Source: Aurantibacter_A sp039941195 (lineage in GTDB: Bacteria > Bacteroidota > Bacteroidia > Flavobacteriales > Flavobacteriaceae). Taken from it: a DNA stretch of 64,000 bases. Positions 36,047 to 44,725 of this stretch are shown piece after piece (position 1 is the stretch's first letter; every line of letters starts with the position of its first letter). Position numbers and translations under genes: made by a program. Where the stretch lies: NCBI RefSeq assembly GCF_039941195.1, contig NZ_JBDVFA010000029.1, positions 1 through 64,000 on the forward strand, in the 5' to 3' direction. A model generated the notes under the pieces. The model was not told where the DNA came from. It searched no databases and saw only the letters and a program-made list of their open reading frames with translations.

Positions 36047-37054
36047 TTAAACGGCTTTCTTTAATTTTTTGTAGAATGCTTCTTCTTTATTAGCTATAGC
36101 TTCAAGTTGATCCGCAATTTTATTATAACCGTCTTCTTGTCCACTTCTATTTTTATATATTCGTGATGCATCAACAGCGAAGTCACGCCATTGATCTCCA
36201 ATAAGTGTCATTTCTTTTGAGAGCTCAAAAAGAGCTGGATTTTCTAAAACTTTAGAGGCTTCTTGTAAAAAAGCTCCATAAATATAGCGAAATCCACCAC
36301 CTCCTGTGCCAATTTCTTCCTGCATACGCACAATTTGGCCTAAGTAATGATTTGCTTTTTTAGGCCCTATTTTTTTTGGCCATTTTCGAATATTCTTGGC
36401 TACCCATTTAATTGCCTTAACACCAACTAGGGGTACTGGGGCAGTCATATCTCTACACGTTTGTTTTATACCTTTAACTATTGCGGTTTCAAGTTCTAAT
36501 TTTTCTGGAAATTTTGTGGGATAATAAATGTGACCTTTTGGAGCAAAGGCACCTTTTGCAAAGCGAACTTTTTCAAGTTCTTTTGCTGTTAAGGTAGTTA
36601 CATCTGCCATAACAGGATCGCTAATTAGGTAGTTGTCATTTTCTTTGCCGTAAACTACCATATTGTGGGCATTAAAGTGAAATCGATATTCCTCTGGAAA
36701 ATAAGTAAGTTGATACACACCAACTTGCACTCCTACTGGGTTGTTGTTTTTTAAGTTGTTATCTAATCGTTCTTTAGCAGTTTTTGGGTTCGAGAATTTT
36801 TCCCTTTTTATTTTCATTCCAACACGTTTTGCAAAGCGGTTGAAGATAAGTCCTGGCATAACCCGATAGGTGAAAACAGGAGCGAAATTTACTTTTATAA
36901 ATGGTAGATAACTGAATAATAATCCTGATCCAATACCGAAGACCATGGGTTCGCTAATTTCGAAACCATTATGTCGCATTAAATTAGATACTACGCCATT
37001 TTCGCAATGTGCAGCTTGTTTATGTGTGAAATCAATTTTCAGATTTTCAGGCAT
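36047..37054 (-). CDS. BtrH-like papain-fold acyltransferase candidate
   Basis: The 335-residue product matches the BtrH N-terminal domain family: Cys17 in AAHCENGVV, His130 in NAHNMVVYG and Asp146 in YLISDPVMA form a plausible Cys-His-Asp triad. BtrH itself moves an acyl group from an acyl carrier protein to an aminoglycoside. Flexirubin is an ester of an aryl-polyene acid with a dialkylresorcinol, so an ACP-dependent acyltransferase is needed, and this protein, 3 kb from DarA/DarB, is a good candidate. The triad is read from the sequence; the ester-forming role is inference. Confidence 0.75.
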   Translation of the reverse strand: MPENLKIDFTHKQAAHCENGVVSNLMRHNGFEISEPMVFGIGSGLLFSYLPFIKVNFAPVFTYRVMPGLIFNRFAKRVGMKIKREKFSNPKTAKERLDNNLKNNNPVGVQVGVYQLTYFPEEYRFHFNAHNMVVYGKENDNYLISDPVMADVTTLTAKELEKVRFAKGAFAPKGHIYYPTKFPEKLELETAIVKGIKQTCRDMTAPVPLVGVKAIKWVAKNIRKWPKKIGPKKANHYLGQIVRMQEEIGTGGGGFRYIYGAFLQEASKVLENPALFELSKEMTLIGDQWRDFAVDASRIYKNRSGQEDGYNKIADQLEAIANKEEAFYKKLKKAV

Positions 37055-37448
37055 CTATATTTTTTAGTTGGTCAATAGTGATTTCAAAAACATCTGCATA
37101 TTTCTGAAGTTTTTTATTGGAAAGTTTATTAAAAACGGAGGGCTTAAAATGTCTTTTTACTCTCCATTTCCAAAAACCTACGTAGCTGGCTAATATTTGC
37201 AAATCCATTTTATGGACTTCCATATAATATTCTATTGGGCTAGTTTTATTGTCAAGAACCCGTTTTTTAGCGTCGTTAATTCGTTCTTCGATTATTTGAA
37301 TAGCATTGTCGAGAGCAATGGTTTTTGGAGTCCATCCAGTGCTGAGTTCAGTAGTGTATTCACCATTTTCATCTACGGCGTACACCATATCTTTTATGTT
37401 AGCCGAGGCTAAATTACTTTCGTCTTGTGGTACTTCTTCTTTTTTCAT
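37047..37448 (-). CDS. small HTH-like protein in pigment operon
   Basis: With the start at the ATG at 37448 (ATGA overlap with the upstream hotdog gene) the product has 133 residues. The N-terminal part is polar; residues ~80-130 form a helical bundle with the pattern of an XRE-type helix-turn-helix (KMDLQILASYVGFWKWRVKRH, then LQKYADVFEITIDQLKNI). It may bind DNA or it may be an adapter. It sits between dehydratase-like and acyltransferase genes, unusual for a regulator. Confidence 0.65.
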   Translation of the reverse strand: MKKEEVPQDESNLASANIKDMVYAVDENGEYTTELSTGWTPKTIALDNAIQIIEERINDAKKRVLDNKTSPIEYYMEVHKMDLQILASYVGFWKWRVKRHFKPSVFNKLSNKKLQKYADVFEITIDQLKNIDA

Positions 37449-37903
37449 TTGACTTCGTGAATCAAAAAGTTTAAAGTACAATCTACGATTAAATCGTCAT
37501 TTCTAAAAGAAGAGCAATTAATAGTACAGATGCTTAAATCATCACTATCATATCTTGAAACAAGTTTTGCTTTGCTTACAAGTTTGTCACCTACTTTTGG
37601 TAATTGATGTATAGTGGCTTTTTTTATGGCACTTATATAGCCTATTAAATTATTGCTAACACCTTCGTAGTCGTCTGTATCGTAATAGCTTTGTCCAACA
37701 ATTGCTGAAGATGTTTGAGCAGCATTTTCAATAATTCCCGTTTCTGAAAAGCATCCATTTTTTACAAATAAACATTCTTCTGATATATTAAATTCTGTAA
37801 CCACAGAATCTTTGTCTATATAAGGCATATTGGAAACCAAAAGGATAGGAGGCCTATGAGGCAGAAATTTTTTGATATCGATTTTGCCTTGCTGTTGCTC
37901 CAT
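37445..37903 (-). CDS. ApeP-like hotdog dehydratase subunit A
   Basis: The 152-residue hotdog protein has FLPHRPPILLVSN at the N-terminus and FVKNGCFSETGIIENAAQTS in place of the FabZ GHFPxxPxxPG motif. That form resembles ApeP rather than FabZ. Its neighbour at 37905 is a clear paralogue (shared F-x-K-x-G/N-x-F-x-E-x-G-L/I-I-E-N-x-AQ), so the two may form a heterodimer like ApeI/ApeP. This copy keeps the PHR motif. Confidence 0.75.
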   Translation of the reverse strand: MEQQQGKIDIKKFLPHRPPILLVSNMPYIDKDSVVTEFNISEECLFVKNGCFSETGIIENAAQTSSAIVGQSYYDTDDYEGVSNNLIGYISAIKKATIHQLPKVGDKLVSKAKLVSRYDSDDLSICTINCSSFRNDDLIVDCTLNFLIHEVK

Positions 37904-37904
37904 T

Positions 37905-38342
37905 TTACTTGGCTAATGCAGTTTTAATTTCTGCTTTTGCAATTACTATACCGTCACATTCAATTAGTGCAGAAACTAATGTTACATCCATTATTTCATG
38001 CATTATATTAATGGTAGTTGTTAATGATTTACTTACTTCGGGGAGTTTAAATATTTCTACTTTTTTAATAGCACCTATATAACCAACTGGTGCAGAAAGT
38101 TTATTTCTATAGTACGTATATCCTTTATGTAATGCTATTGATTGCGCCATGTTTTCAATTAAACCGGCTTCGTGAAAATAATTATTTTTTGCGAATATAT
38201 TTTCAACTTCTACTGTAAATCCTGAGATGATTTTATCTTCTGAATAGTAGTGTAAAGAATCTACCATGACAAAAGGCTTTTTTTGGGGAATTAAATTCCC
38301 AATAAAATTTTTGTCAGTTAATGGAGTGCTAATTAAATTCAT
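37905..38342 (-). CDS. ApeP-like hotdog protein subunit B
   Basis: This 145-residue paralogue of the gene at 37445 shares YFHEAGLIENMAQS and GYIGAIKKVEIFKLPEV with it (the partner has GYISAIKKATIHQLPKV). It lacks the PHR motif (PQKKPFVMVD instead), so it may be the non-catalytic partner. It starts 1 nt before the stop of DarB, so translation is coupled. Confidence 0.73.
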   Translation of the reverse strand: MNLISTPLTDKNFIGNLIPQKKPFVMVDSLHYYSEDKIISGFTVEVENIFAKNNYFHEAGLIENMAQSIALHKGYTYYRNKLSAPVGYIGAIKKVEIFKLPEVSKSLTTTINIMHEIMDVTLVSALIECDGIVIAKAEIKTALAK

Positions 38343-39476
38343 TTAGCATACTGTTAGATATGCATATGTATATGAAAAACGAGCACTTTCAGGAACGTGA
38401 CATAAGATTTTGTCTCCTTTTTTAAGTTTGCCTGATGTCATTAAATCTTCAATCATAACATATATTGATGCTGCACCAATGTTGCCAACTCGTTCCAAGT
38501 TCAAAAACCATTTATCCCAAGGAATTTCTACACCTTGTTCTTTTAATTCTGTGTATAATCTTTCTTTAAAATAGTTCGAAGAAATATGTGGTAAATAATA
38601 ATCAATATCATCTGTTGTGATATTGTTCTTTTTCATTGCATCAATAAGACTATGAACACCTTTAACAAGAATATTACCTGAAAGTAATTTTACATCTTGT
38701 TTCATGGCAAATAATGATTTTTTACCCCATTGATCAGACGGATATTCACTCCACGGTTTTAAGTGACCATTTTCTAATTTGTCACCACCAGCATACATGC
38801 AAGTTTCCATTTCAAAGGCGTATGAATAGCCTTCCATCCATTCTATTTTAAGTGGTAATTTTCCTTTAGGTTCATTTTCCAAGAGTACGGCTCCCGATCC
38901 ATCAGAAAGCATCCATCTTAAAAACTCTTTTTCGAATGCCAATATTGGGTTTTCTTCTAATTCTTTTAAATAATCCACTTCGTCTTCAAACACATCGGAC
39001 CGCATCCAAGATGAAGTGCGTTCGGAACCTGTGCAAACTGCATTATTTTTTTGACCAGTTGCTACAGATAGATAGCCAAATTTTAACGCATTCATACCAG
39101 AGCAACACGCCCCAGAAGGCGAATTGATTTCCATGTTTCCATTTTGTAAAAAACCATGTACCATAGCCGCATGTGAGGGAAGAATTTGATCGGGACTAGA
39201 TGTTCCACAAGATAATAATTCAATATCTGAAGTTTTGAAATCTTCATCACATAAAAGTTCAACAGCTTCTTTGGTTAATTGTGCATTATTATGAGTTACC
39301 TCGCCATTTTCATCAATGGCATAATAGCGAGTAGCTATTTGATTGTTTCGTAATACAATACGTCTTGCCTTCGATGTTTTACCATTAATAGCACCGAGCT
39401 TTTCTTCCATTTCATCATTTCCAACAGGGTCATTGGGTAGAAATTTAGCTATTCTCGTTATGTATACTTCCTTCAT
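38343..39476 (-). CDS. darB: DarB-like ketosynthase III, dialkylresorcinol formation
   Basis: The 377-residue protein is a KAS-III-type ketosynthase with the nucleophile Cys in SPSGACCSGMN (124/125) and a His in YYLPHISSNY, next to darA. In Photorhabdus and in flexirubin producers DarB joins two beta-ketoacyl chains and closes the ring to form the dialkylcyclohexanedione that becomes a dialkylresorcinol. Gene order darA-darB supports the name. It ends within 1 nt of the start of the hotdog gene at 38342. Confidence 0.85.
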   Translation of the reverse strand: MKEVYITRIAKFLPNDPVGNDEMEEKLGAINGKTSKARRIVLRNNQIATRYYAIDENGEVTHNNAQLTKEAVELLCDEDFKTSDIELLSCGTSSPDQILPSHAAMVHGFLQNGNMEINSPSGACCSGMNALKFGYLSVATGQKNNAVCTGSERTSSWMRSDVFEDEVDYLKELEENPILAFEKEFLRWMLSDGSGAVLLENEPKGKLPLKIEWMEGYSYAFEMETCMYAGGDKLENGHLKPWSEYPSDQWGKKSLFAMKQDVKLLSGNILVKGVHSLIDAMKKNNITTDDIDYYLPHISSNYFKERLYTELKEQGVEIPWDKWFLNLERVGNIGAASIYVMIEDLMTSGKLKKGDKILCHVPESARFSYTYAYLTVC

Positions 39477-40405
39477 TAATTTTCCTTTAATTCTACCGAA
39501 GAATAGTAGGTTTTATCCCTATTTCTCTTGGCGCTCATGGGTAAATAAGTCAGCAAAAATACAATAAAAACTATTGGTGTAATTACCCATACAGCAAATT
39601 GCAAATAAAATTCAAAAATTCGTGTCCATTTAATGCGTTGGGGTTTATTAGCATCCCCTTTTTTAATAAGATGATTGGCCCATTTTGAAAAAATGGCGTT
39701 GCCACGTTCGTCAGTTTGAATTAAAAATGGATTGATCTTCACACTTTTTAGAGCTACAAGTTTACGCTGTAGTTCGGAAAAGTTTCCTGCTTCTAAGGCT
39801 TCTTTTATAGGTGGTCCAAATCTATTAGCATTTGCAATGTCTTTTGCTGAAACACCGGGTTTTGGAAAAATGCCTAAATAGCGATCTTTTTTACCGGAGA
39901 ACATCCAGTGGGCAATTGTAATAACACTAATATGATTGATGTTTCTATCTACTAATGCAATATGACCTACTAAATTCGCATTAACTTTTTTGAAAAGGCG
40001 TTTTATTTTTTCTTGTGCTTGTAGCCACATATTTCTGCAGGCAACTACTGTTACTACGGGTTGGTCTTTTAATAGTTTTTCAGCGTATTCCGACTTTAAA
40101 AATGAATTAATAGGTATTGATGGTGTTAAAAACCAAACCTGATAGCCGAAAATAACCAAATCATATTTTCTATTTAAAACCTCCTCTTTGGGTGGGTGAA
40201 TATCGCGAGGAATTTGAAGGAAAGATTCTGGAAATACATCGTAGAAATTTTTTTGTTTCCAAGGAAATTCAAACTCGGGGTTCGTCTCTATTTTGTAATA
40301 AGTGATATTAGTATTTTTATTTTCCAAAGCGGATGTGACATTTTTTAAAATGTCGAACAATTGTCCAGATTGTGTGTAGTAAATTACAAGTACTTCTTTT
40401 TTCAT
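39476..40405 (-). CDS. darA: DarA-like flavodoxin-fold aromatase
   Basis: The 309-residue protein begins with a flavodoxin-type FMN loop (LVIYYTQSGQLFDILKNV) and has ACRNMWLQAQEKI further on, and a C-terminal membrane segment (FAVWVITPIVFIVFLLTYL). This matches DarA, the flavoprotein that completes aromatisation of the dialkylresorcinol. The stop is shared with the start of darB (1 nt). The membrane tail places it at the inner membrane, where the lipid-like product would enter. Confidence 0.85.
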   Translation of the reverse strand: MKKEVLVIYYTQSGQLFDILKNVTSALENKNTNITYYKIETNPEFEFPWKQKNFYDVFPESFLQIPRDIHPPKEEVLNRKYDLVIFGYQVWFLTPSIPINSFLKSEYAEKLLKDQPVVTVVACRNMWLQAQEKIKRLFKKVNANLVGHIALVDRNINHISVITIAHWMFSGKKDRYLGIFPKPGVSAKDIANANRFGPPIKEALEAGNFSELQRKLVALKSVKINPFLIQTDERGNAIFSKWANHLIKKGDANKPQRIKWTRIFEFYLQFAVWVITPIVFIVFLLTYLPMSAKRNRDKTYYSSVELKEN

Positions 40406-40407
40406 AA

Positions 40408-41289
40408 TTAGCTATAATCTTCCCAGAAATCGAAATAATTAAACCATTGAATGGGATACTTTTTAAGAACCCATTCCATGCTTTCTGTATATTCTTTTAA
40501 TAGTGCTTGGGCATCTCTGCCTTTTGCTTCGGCTTGTCTAGCATATAGTTGATAGTTTCTTTTTTTCCCTTTCATTACATAAACAAAAAGCACAGGCACA
40601 TTTAAGCGCGATGCTAATCTAAAAGGGCCTAAAGGAAACTTTGCTGGTGCACCCATAAAATTTTCAGTTAGGTATTTTGATCCAGGTAAAAAACGGTCTC
40701 CTGTTATCACCACCAAACCACCTTTGTCCAATGCTGCATGGATTTCAAAAATATGAGACATGTCGTCCTTTACCAAAATGAGTTCCAATGCAGTGTCCAT
40801 GCTCATTTGGGCTAAATATTCTTGAATATTTTTTTGCTCAGCTTCGGTGGTAACCATGCTGATTTTATTAATGGAATATCTATTTTCCAAAAAGTAATGT
40901 GAGATTTCAAAATTACCTACATGGCCACTTATTAAAATACCCCCTTGCTTTTTTTGTAGGAGGTTGTCTATTTTTTCAATTCCGTCGTGCGTATATTTAA
41001 AAAGTGTTCTAAAGCCTGTAGATACAGTCACTCTATCAGAAAGTGTCTGTCCTAATTTGTAGTAATTTTTATAAATACTGCCAATACTCTTTATCCAAGA
41101 ATAACCTAATCTTTTTCTAAAATATTGGTAAATAGCTTTTGAACCTCGCCATGAGAACAAGAAATAGTAGAGAACAATAAAATGCAATAGTGTGTATGCC
41201 CCGTTGACTCCAAAATTTTTAAGAACAAAAATATAGATTTTATATCCTAAAAGGTTTCCTCTAGATTTTCCTTCCCATTCATTAGCCAT
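40408..41289 (-). CDS. LpxL-type lysophospholipid/lipid A acyltransferase
   Basis: The 293-residue protein has a membrane-near N-terminus and the LPLAT motif H-x4-E in LISGHVGNFEIS, followed by VVITGDRFLPGSKYL and PAKFPLGPFRLA. These are signatures of the LpxL/HtrB family, which transfers acyl chains from ACP. In aryl-polyene loci a homologue is thought to attach the polyene to a lipid. Here it might acylate the resorcinol or a carrier lipid and is an alternative to the BtrH-like protein for ester formation. Confidence 0.8.
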   Translation of the reverse strand: MANEWEGKSRGNLLGYKIYIFVLKNFGVNGAYTLLHFIVLYYFLFSWRGSKAIYQYFRKRLGYSWIKSIGSIYKNYYKLGQTLSDRVTVSTGFRTLFKYTHDGIEKIDNLLQKKQGGILISGHVGNFEISHYFLENRYSINKISMVTTEAEQKNIQEYLAQMSMDTALELILVKDDMSHIFEIHAALDKGGLVVITGDRFLPGSKYLTENFMGAPAKFPLGPFRLASRLNVPVLFVYVMKGKKRNYQLYARQAEAKGRDAQALLKEYTESMEWVLKKYPIQWFNYFDFWEDYS

Positions 41290-41308
41290 TTATGCGAGGT
41301 ATTGGTAA

Positions 41309-41551
41309 TTAAGCAACTTTACGCTCAATCAAATCATAAAAGTCTTGCAGTGTTTTTACGGTGACAAAATCTTCACCAACTAATTTTACTCCAAAATTAC
41401 TTTCAACTGCAACTACTAAATCAACAAAGTCAAGACTATCTAATTCTAAGGTGTCTTTAAGATCAGCCTCAGGAGCCATTTCTTCTTCATCAACTTCAAA
41501 TTCGTCTACAAGAAAGTCGTTAATCTTTTCAATAATAACTTCTTTGGTCAT
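41309..41551 (-). CDS. acyl carrier protein 2 of the pigment cluster
   Basis: The 80-residue protein has the phosphopantetheine motif TLELDSLDFVDLVVAVE and an acidic linker (EVDEEEMAPEADL). It lies between a FabF-like ketosynthase gene and the LpxL-like gene. Two carriers in one locus are normal for the aryl-polyene systems, where they serve different steps. Confidence 0.85.
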   Translation of the reverse strand: MTKEVIIEKINDFLVDEFEVDEEEMAPEADLKDTLELDSLDFVDLVVAVESNFGVKLVGEDFVTVKTLQDFYDLIERKVA

Positions 41552-41557
41552 TTCAGG

Positions 41558-42775
41558 CTAGCATTTTTTTATGATAAGTGCTGAGTTTGTACCACCAAAC
41601 CCAAACGAATTAGACAAAAATACATCAATTTTTTTTTCTAGAGTTTTACGAACGAGGTTTAATTTAATTGAATCTTCATCTGGATTTTCAAGATTAATGT
41701 TTGGTGCTACAAAAGAATGCTGCATCATTAGCATTGAATAGATTACTTCACTAGCACCAGCCATCCAACACTCATGTCCGGTCATTGATTTTGTTGAGCT
41801 TACAGGAGGGTTGCTTTTTCCGAATACTTCGTAAATTGCTTTTGCCTCATTAGCATCACCAACGGGTGTAGATGTTGCATGGGCGTTTACATAATCGATT
41901 GCAGATACGTCTAAATTAGCGTCTACTAGTGCTTTTTGCATAGCACGAGAAGGGCCTTCCACATTCGGAGTTGAGATATGTTCACCATTAGATGAAAATC
42001 CATATCCGACTACTTCTCCAAGAATTGGAGCTCCTCTTTTTATGGCAGACTCGTAACTTTCTAAAATTAATGTAGCACCACCTCCACTAGGTATAAGTCC
42101 GTTTCTGTCTTTGTCAAATGGTCTTGAAGCTTTCTCAGGGTTATCAGTATTGATGGCGAAAACCCCTAAGCCATCAAAACTTCCCATGGCATACTTATTA
42201 ATTTCTTGTGCTCCACCGGCAATAATGCAATCTTGCATGCCGCTTTTAATTAAATGATAGGCCATGCCAATAGCGTGAGACCCACTTGCACATGCTGCGC
42301 TAATAGTGAAATTAACGCCTTTTAGTTTAAAAATAGTAGCAAGATTCATGGTTACCGTTGAATTCATTCCTTTGAAAATGGAACCAGAACCCACGAGTGT
42401 GGTGTCCCCCTTTTCTTTAATAATGTCAATTGCTTCAACAGTAGATTTTGCAGTACTATCATTTCCATAGAGGATGCCTACTTCGTTTGCATCTAAATAT
42501 TCTTGGTCAATTTTAGCATTTTGCAATGCTTCATGAGTAGCCATAAAAGCATATTGAGCTTCTTGCCCCATGCTAATTCGTTGTCTTCTAGATAGTAGCG
42601 ATTTTAAATTTGGTTCAGGTACCATGCCTGTTAATGGAGAACGATATCCGAAATCTGCTCGTTCTTGGTCGAAAACAATTCCTGACTTACCGGCAAATAA
42701 AGAATTTTTTACTTCATCTAGGTTTTGACCTATACATGAATATATACCCATGCCTGTAATAACAACTCTTTTCAT
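41558..42775 (-). CDS. beta-ketoacyl-ACP synthase II-like, third intact copy
   Basis: The 405-residue protein has Cys162 in TISAACASG, a His in NAHATSTPVGD and a His in SMTGHECWMAGA, the full triad, though the first His motif reads HATS rather than HGT. It is 6 nt upstream of ACP 2 in the operon. It may extend the acyl chains that become the dialkylresorcinol or the polyene. Confidence 0.83.
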   Translation of the reverse strand: MKRVVITGMGIYSCIGQNLDEVKNSLFAGKSGIVFDQERADFGYRSPLTGMVPEPNLKSLLSRRQRISMGQEAQYAFMATHEALQNAKIDQEYLDANEVGILYGNDSTAKSTVEAIDIIKEKGDTTLVGSGSIFKGMNSTVTMNLATIFKLKGVNFTISAACASGSHAIGMAYHLIKSGMQDCIIAGGAQEINKYAMGSFDGLGVFAINTDNPEKASRPFDKDRNGLIPSGGGATLILESYESAIKRGAPILGEVVGYGFSSNGEHISTPNVEGPSRAMQKALVDANLDVSAIDYVNAHATSTPVGDANEAKAIYEVFGKSNPPVSSTKSMTGHECWMAGASEVIYSMLMMQHSFVAPNINLENPDEDSIKLNLVRKTLEKKIDVFLSNSFGFGGTNSALIIKKC

Positions 42776-42821
42776 TATATTTTTAAGATTGTGGAACTAA
42801 AACTAAATTTAAGAAAAGTCT

Positions 42822-43577
42822 TTAAGAATAAATACCCCCATTAATGTTTATTACTTCACCAGTAATATACGCCGATTTGTTAGAAGCTAAAAAAGAAACA
42901 ACGTGCGCAACTTCTTCAGCGGTGCCAAATCTATTAGCAGGAATCATTTTTTTTAATTCTTTTTCGTCAAGCTCTGCGGTCATATCGCTACTAATAAAAC
43001 CTGGCGCAACCGCATTTACTGTAACGTTTCTTTTCGCTACTTCTTGTGCAAGAGCTTTAGTAGCGCCAATAACAGCACCTTTGGCAGCAGAATAGTTGGT
43101 CTGACCTGGAGTCCCTTTTAGACCAGATACTGAAACCATATTAATTATACGACCATACTTATTTACAAGTAATTTTTGGATTAAAGTATTGGTCACATTA
43201 AAGAAGCCGTTAAGACTTGTGTCAATAACTTTAGACCAATCTTCTTTAGGCATCCACATAAATAGTCCGTCTTTTGTAATACCTGCATTGTTGACGATTA
43301 CCTCTATAATGGAATTTTCATTTTTTTCTAACCACGAGTCGAGCGTGTTTTTTACTGCTTCACCATCAACAACATTAAATTGCATTAATTCTCCACTACC
43401 TCCAGCTTCTTCAACAAGTTTTAAGGTTTCTTCAGCAGCAGTTTTGTTACTGTTGTAATTGATAATAAGTTTATAGTCTAAATCTTTTGCTAATTGAATG
43501 CAAACGGCACGACCAATACCTCTAGAGCCACCAGTAATTAATGCATATTTTTCTTTTTCAGCTTTATTTTCTTTCAT
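42822..43577 (-). CDS. 3-oxoacyl-ACP reductase, FabG-like
   Basis: Start at 43577 (KENKAEKEKYALITGG), 10 nt after the upstream stop; a longer start would overlap that gene by 29 nt. The 251-residue SDR has TGGSRGIG, NNAGITKDG, a Ser near GLKGTPG and YSAAKG (Tyr-x3-Lys), all needed for catalysis. It makes the 3-hydroxyacyl-ACP that the dehydratase then converts into a double bond. Confidence 0.86.
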   Translation of the reverse strand: MKENKAEKEKYALITGGSRGIGRAVCIQLAKDLDYKLIINYNSNKTAAEETLKLVEEAGGSGELMQFNVVDGEAVKNTLDSWLEKNENSIIEVIVNNAGITKDGLFMWMPKEDWSKVIDTSLNGFFNVTNTLIQKLLVNKYGRIINMVSVSGLKGTPGQTNYSAAKGAVIGATKALAQEVAKRNVTVNAVAPGFISSDMTAELDEKELKKMIPANRFGTAEEVAHVVSFLASNKSAYITGEVININGGIYS

Positions 43578-43587
43578 AGGTAAAAGG

Positions 43588-44715
43588 TTATTTAGCTGGT
43601 GCAAAATTTTCTGCATTTTTATACCACGTATCTCCTAATAATTCGCCATTAGTATTGATAAAACCCCAACCTTTTTTTGTTTTTACTCTGGCAAGTCCAT
43701 TATTAAAACCTTTTTGAGCGTTTTTTTGAAGAAAAGAAAATCCGGCCGAAATATCATATTCCATTGGGATAACTAATTTGCCAGTTTTATCAATGAAACC
43801 CCAAAGCTTTTCTTTAACAGGTGCTAGACCGTCAGCTGAAAAAGTTTCGGCGTCTTTAAATTGAAAATCAATTACATTTTCTCCTTTCTCATTAATATAA
43901 CCCCATTTTTTATTTTGCATTGCAGGTGCCAATCCGTTTGAGAAACCTCTTACCTTATCGAAATTTGGTTCAATAATCCATTCACCTTTATTATTTACAA
44001 AACCTATTTTTTCACCTTTTTTAGCATAGGTAAGATTGGAGTCGGAACCAAAATCCCAAATTTTTGTTGCTCCAGAAATTGCAATATACTTACCATCAGC
44101 TAAGACGCCAATTTCCGTGCCTTTTTTTGCCCATATTCCATTTTCATTATAAGTGCCAATTGCATCATACTTCGCAGGCACTACTACTTCTCCTTTGGTA
44201 TTTATGAGTCCCCACAATTCACCTTCTTTGTATTTGGCATGGCCATTCCAAAACTTTTTTATGGTTTCAAATTTAGGTTCAACAACCAATTTTCCATCTG
44301 TACCAAGTAATCCTACTTGTTCTCCTTTTTTAAACAACGCCACGCCATCATTAAAATCGTAATATTTTTCAGTTTCTTCAACCTTAAGAGCTTCTCCTGA
44401 AGTATTAATGTAATGCCAGTTATCTTCCTTTTGCACCAATGCTAGACCCGAATTAAATGCTTTTACTCTATCATAATCTGGTTGAATAACCCATTTGCCA
44501 TTTAAATCAATAAAGCCCCATTTTTTACCTTCTAAAGCTGCAGCTAATCCATCTGAAAAACTACCAGCTTTTTTAAATTCGGTTTGTAAAACAACATTGC
44601 CGGAGGTATCTATGTAGCCTACCTTACTATCTTTAAAAACTAAGGAGAGGTCTTGTGCATAAGAAATACTAATACCTATAAATAAACAGAGAATAAAAAT
44701 AAATTTAGTTTTCAT
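43588..44715 (-). CDS. secreted WG-repeat protein
   Basis: The 375-residue product has a signal peptide (FIFILCLFIGISISYAQD) and about eight WG-type repeats, each near KKWGFIDLNGKWVIQPDYD. The repeats form a beta-structure that binds partners; the role is unknown. It lies between the ammonia-lyase and the ketoreductase in the pigment operon, so it may scaffold or bind the product in the periplasm. I know of no demonstrated function for such proteins in flexirubin loci. Confidence 0.8.
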   Translation of the reverse strand: MKTKFIFILCLFIGISISYAQDLSLVFKDSKVGYIDTSGNVVLQTEFKKAGSFSDGLAAALEGKKWGFIDLNGKWVIQPDYDRVKAFNSGLALVQKEDNWHYINTSGEALKVEETEKYYDFNDGVALFKKGEQVGLLGTDGKLVVEPKFETIKKFWNGHAKYKEGELWGLINTKGEVVVPAKYDAIGTYNENGIWAKKGTEIGVLADGKYIAISGATKIWDFGSDSNLTYAKKGEKIGFVNNKGEWIIEPNFDKVRGFSNGLAPAMQNKKWGYINEKGENVIDFQFKDAETFSADGLAPVKEKLWGFIDKTGKLVIPMEYDISAGFSFLQKNAQKGFNNGLARVKTKKGWGFINTNGELLGDTWYKNAENFAPAK

Positions 44716-44725
44716 AATTTTTAAT

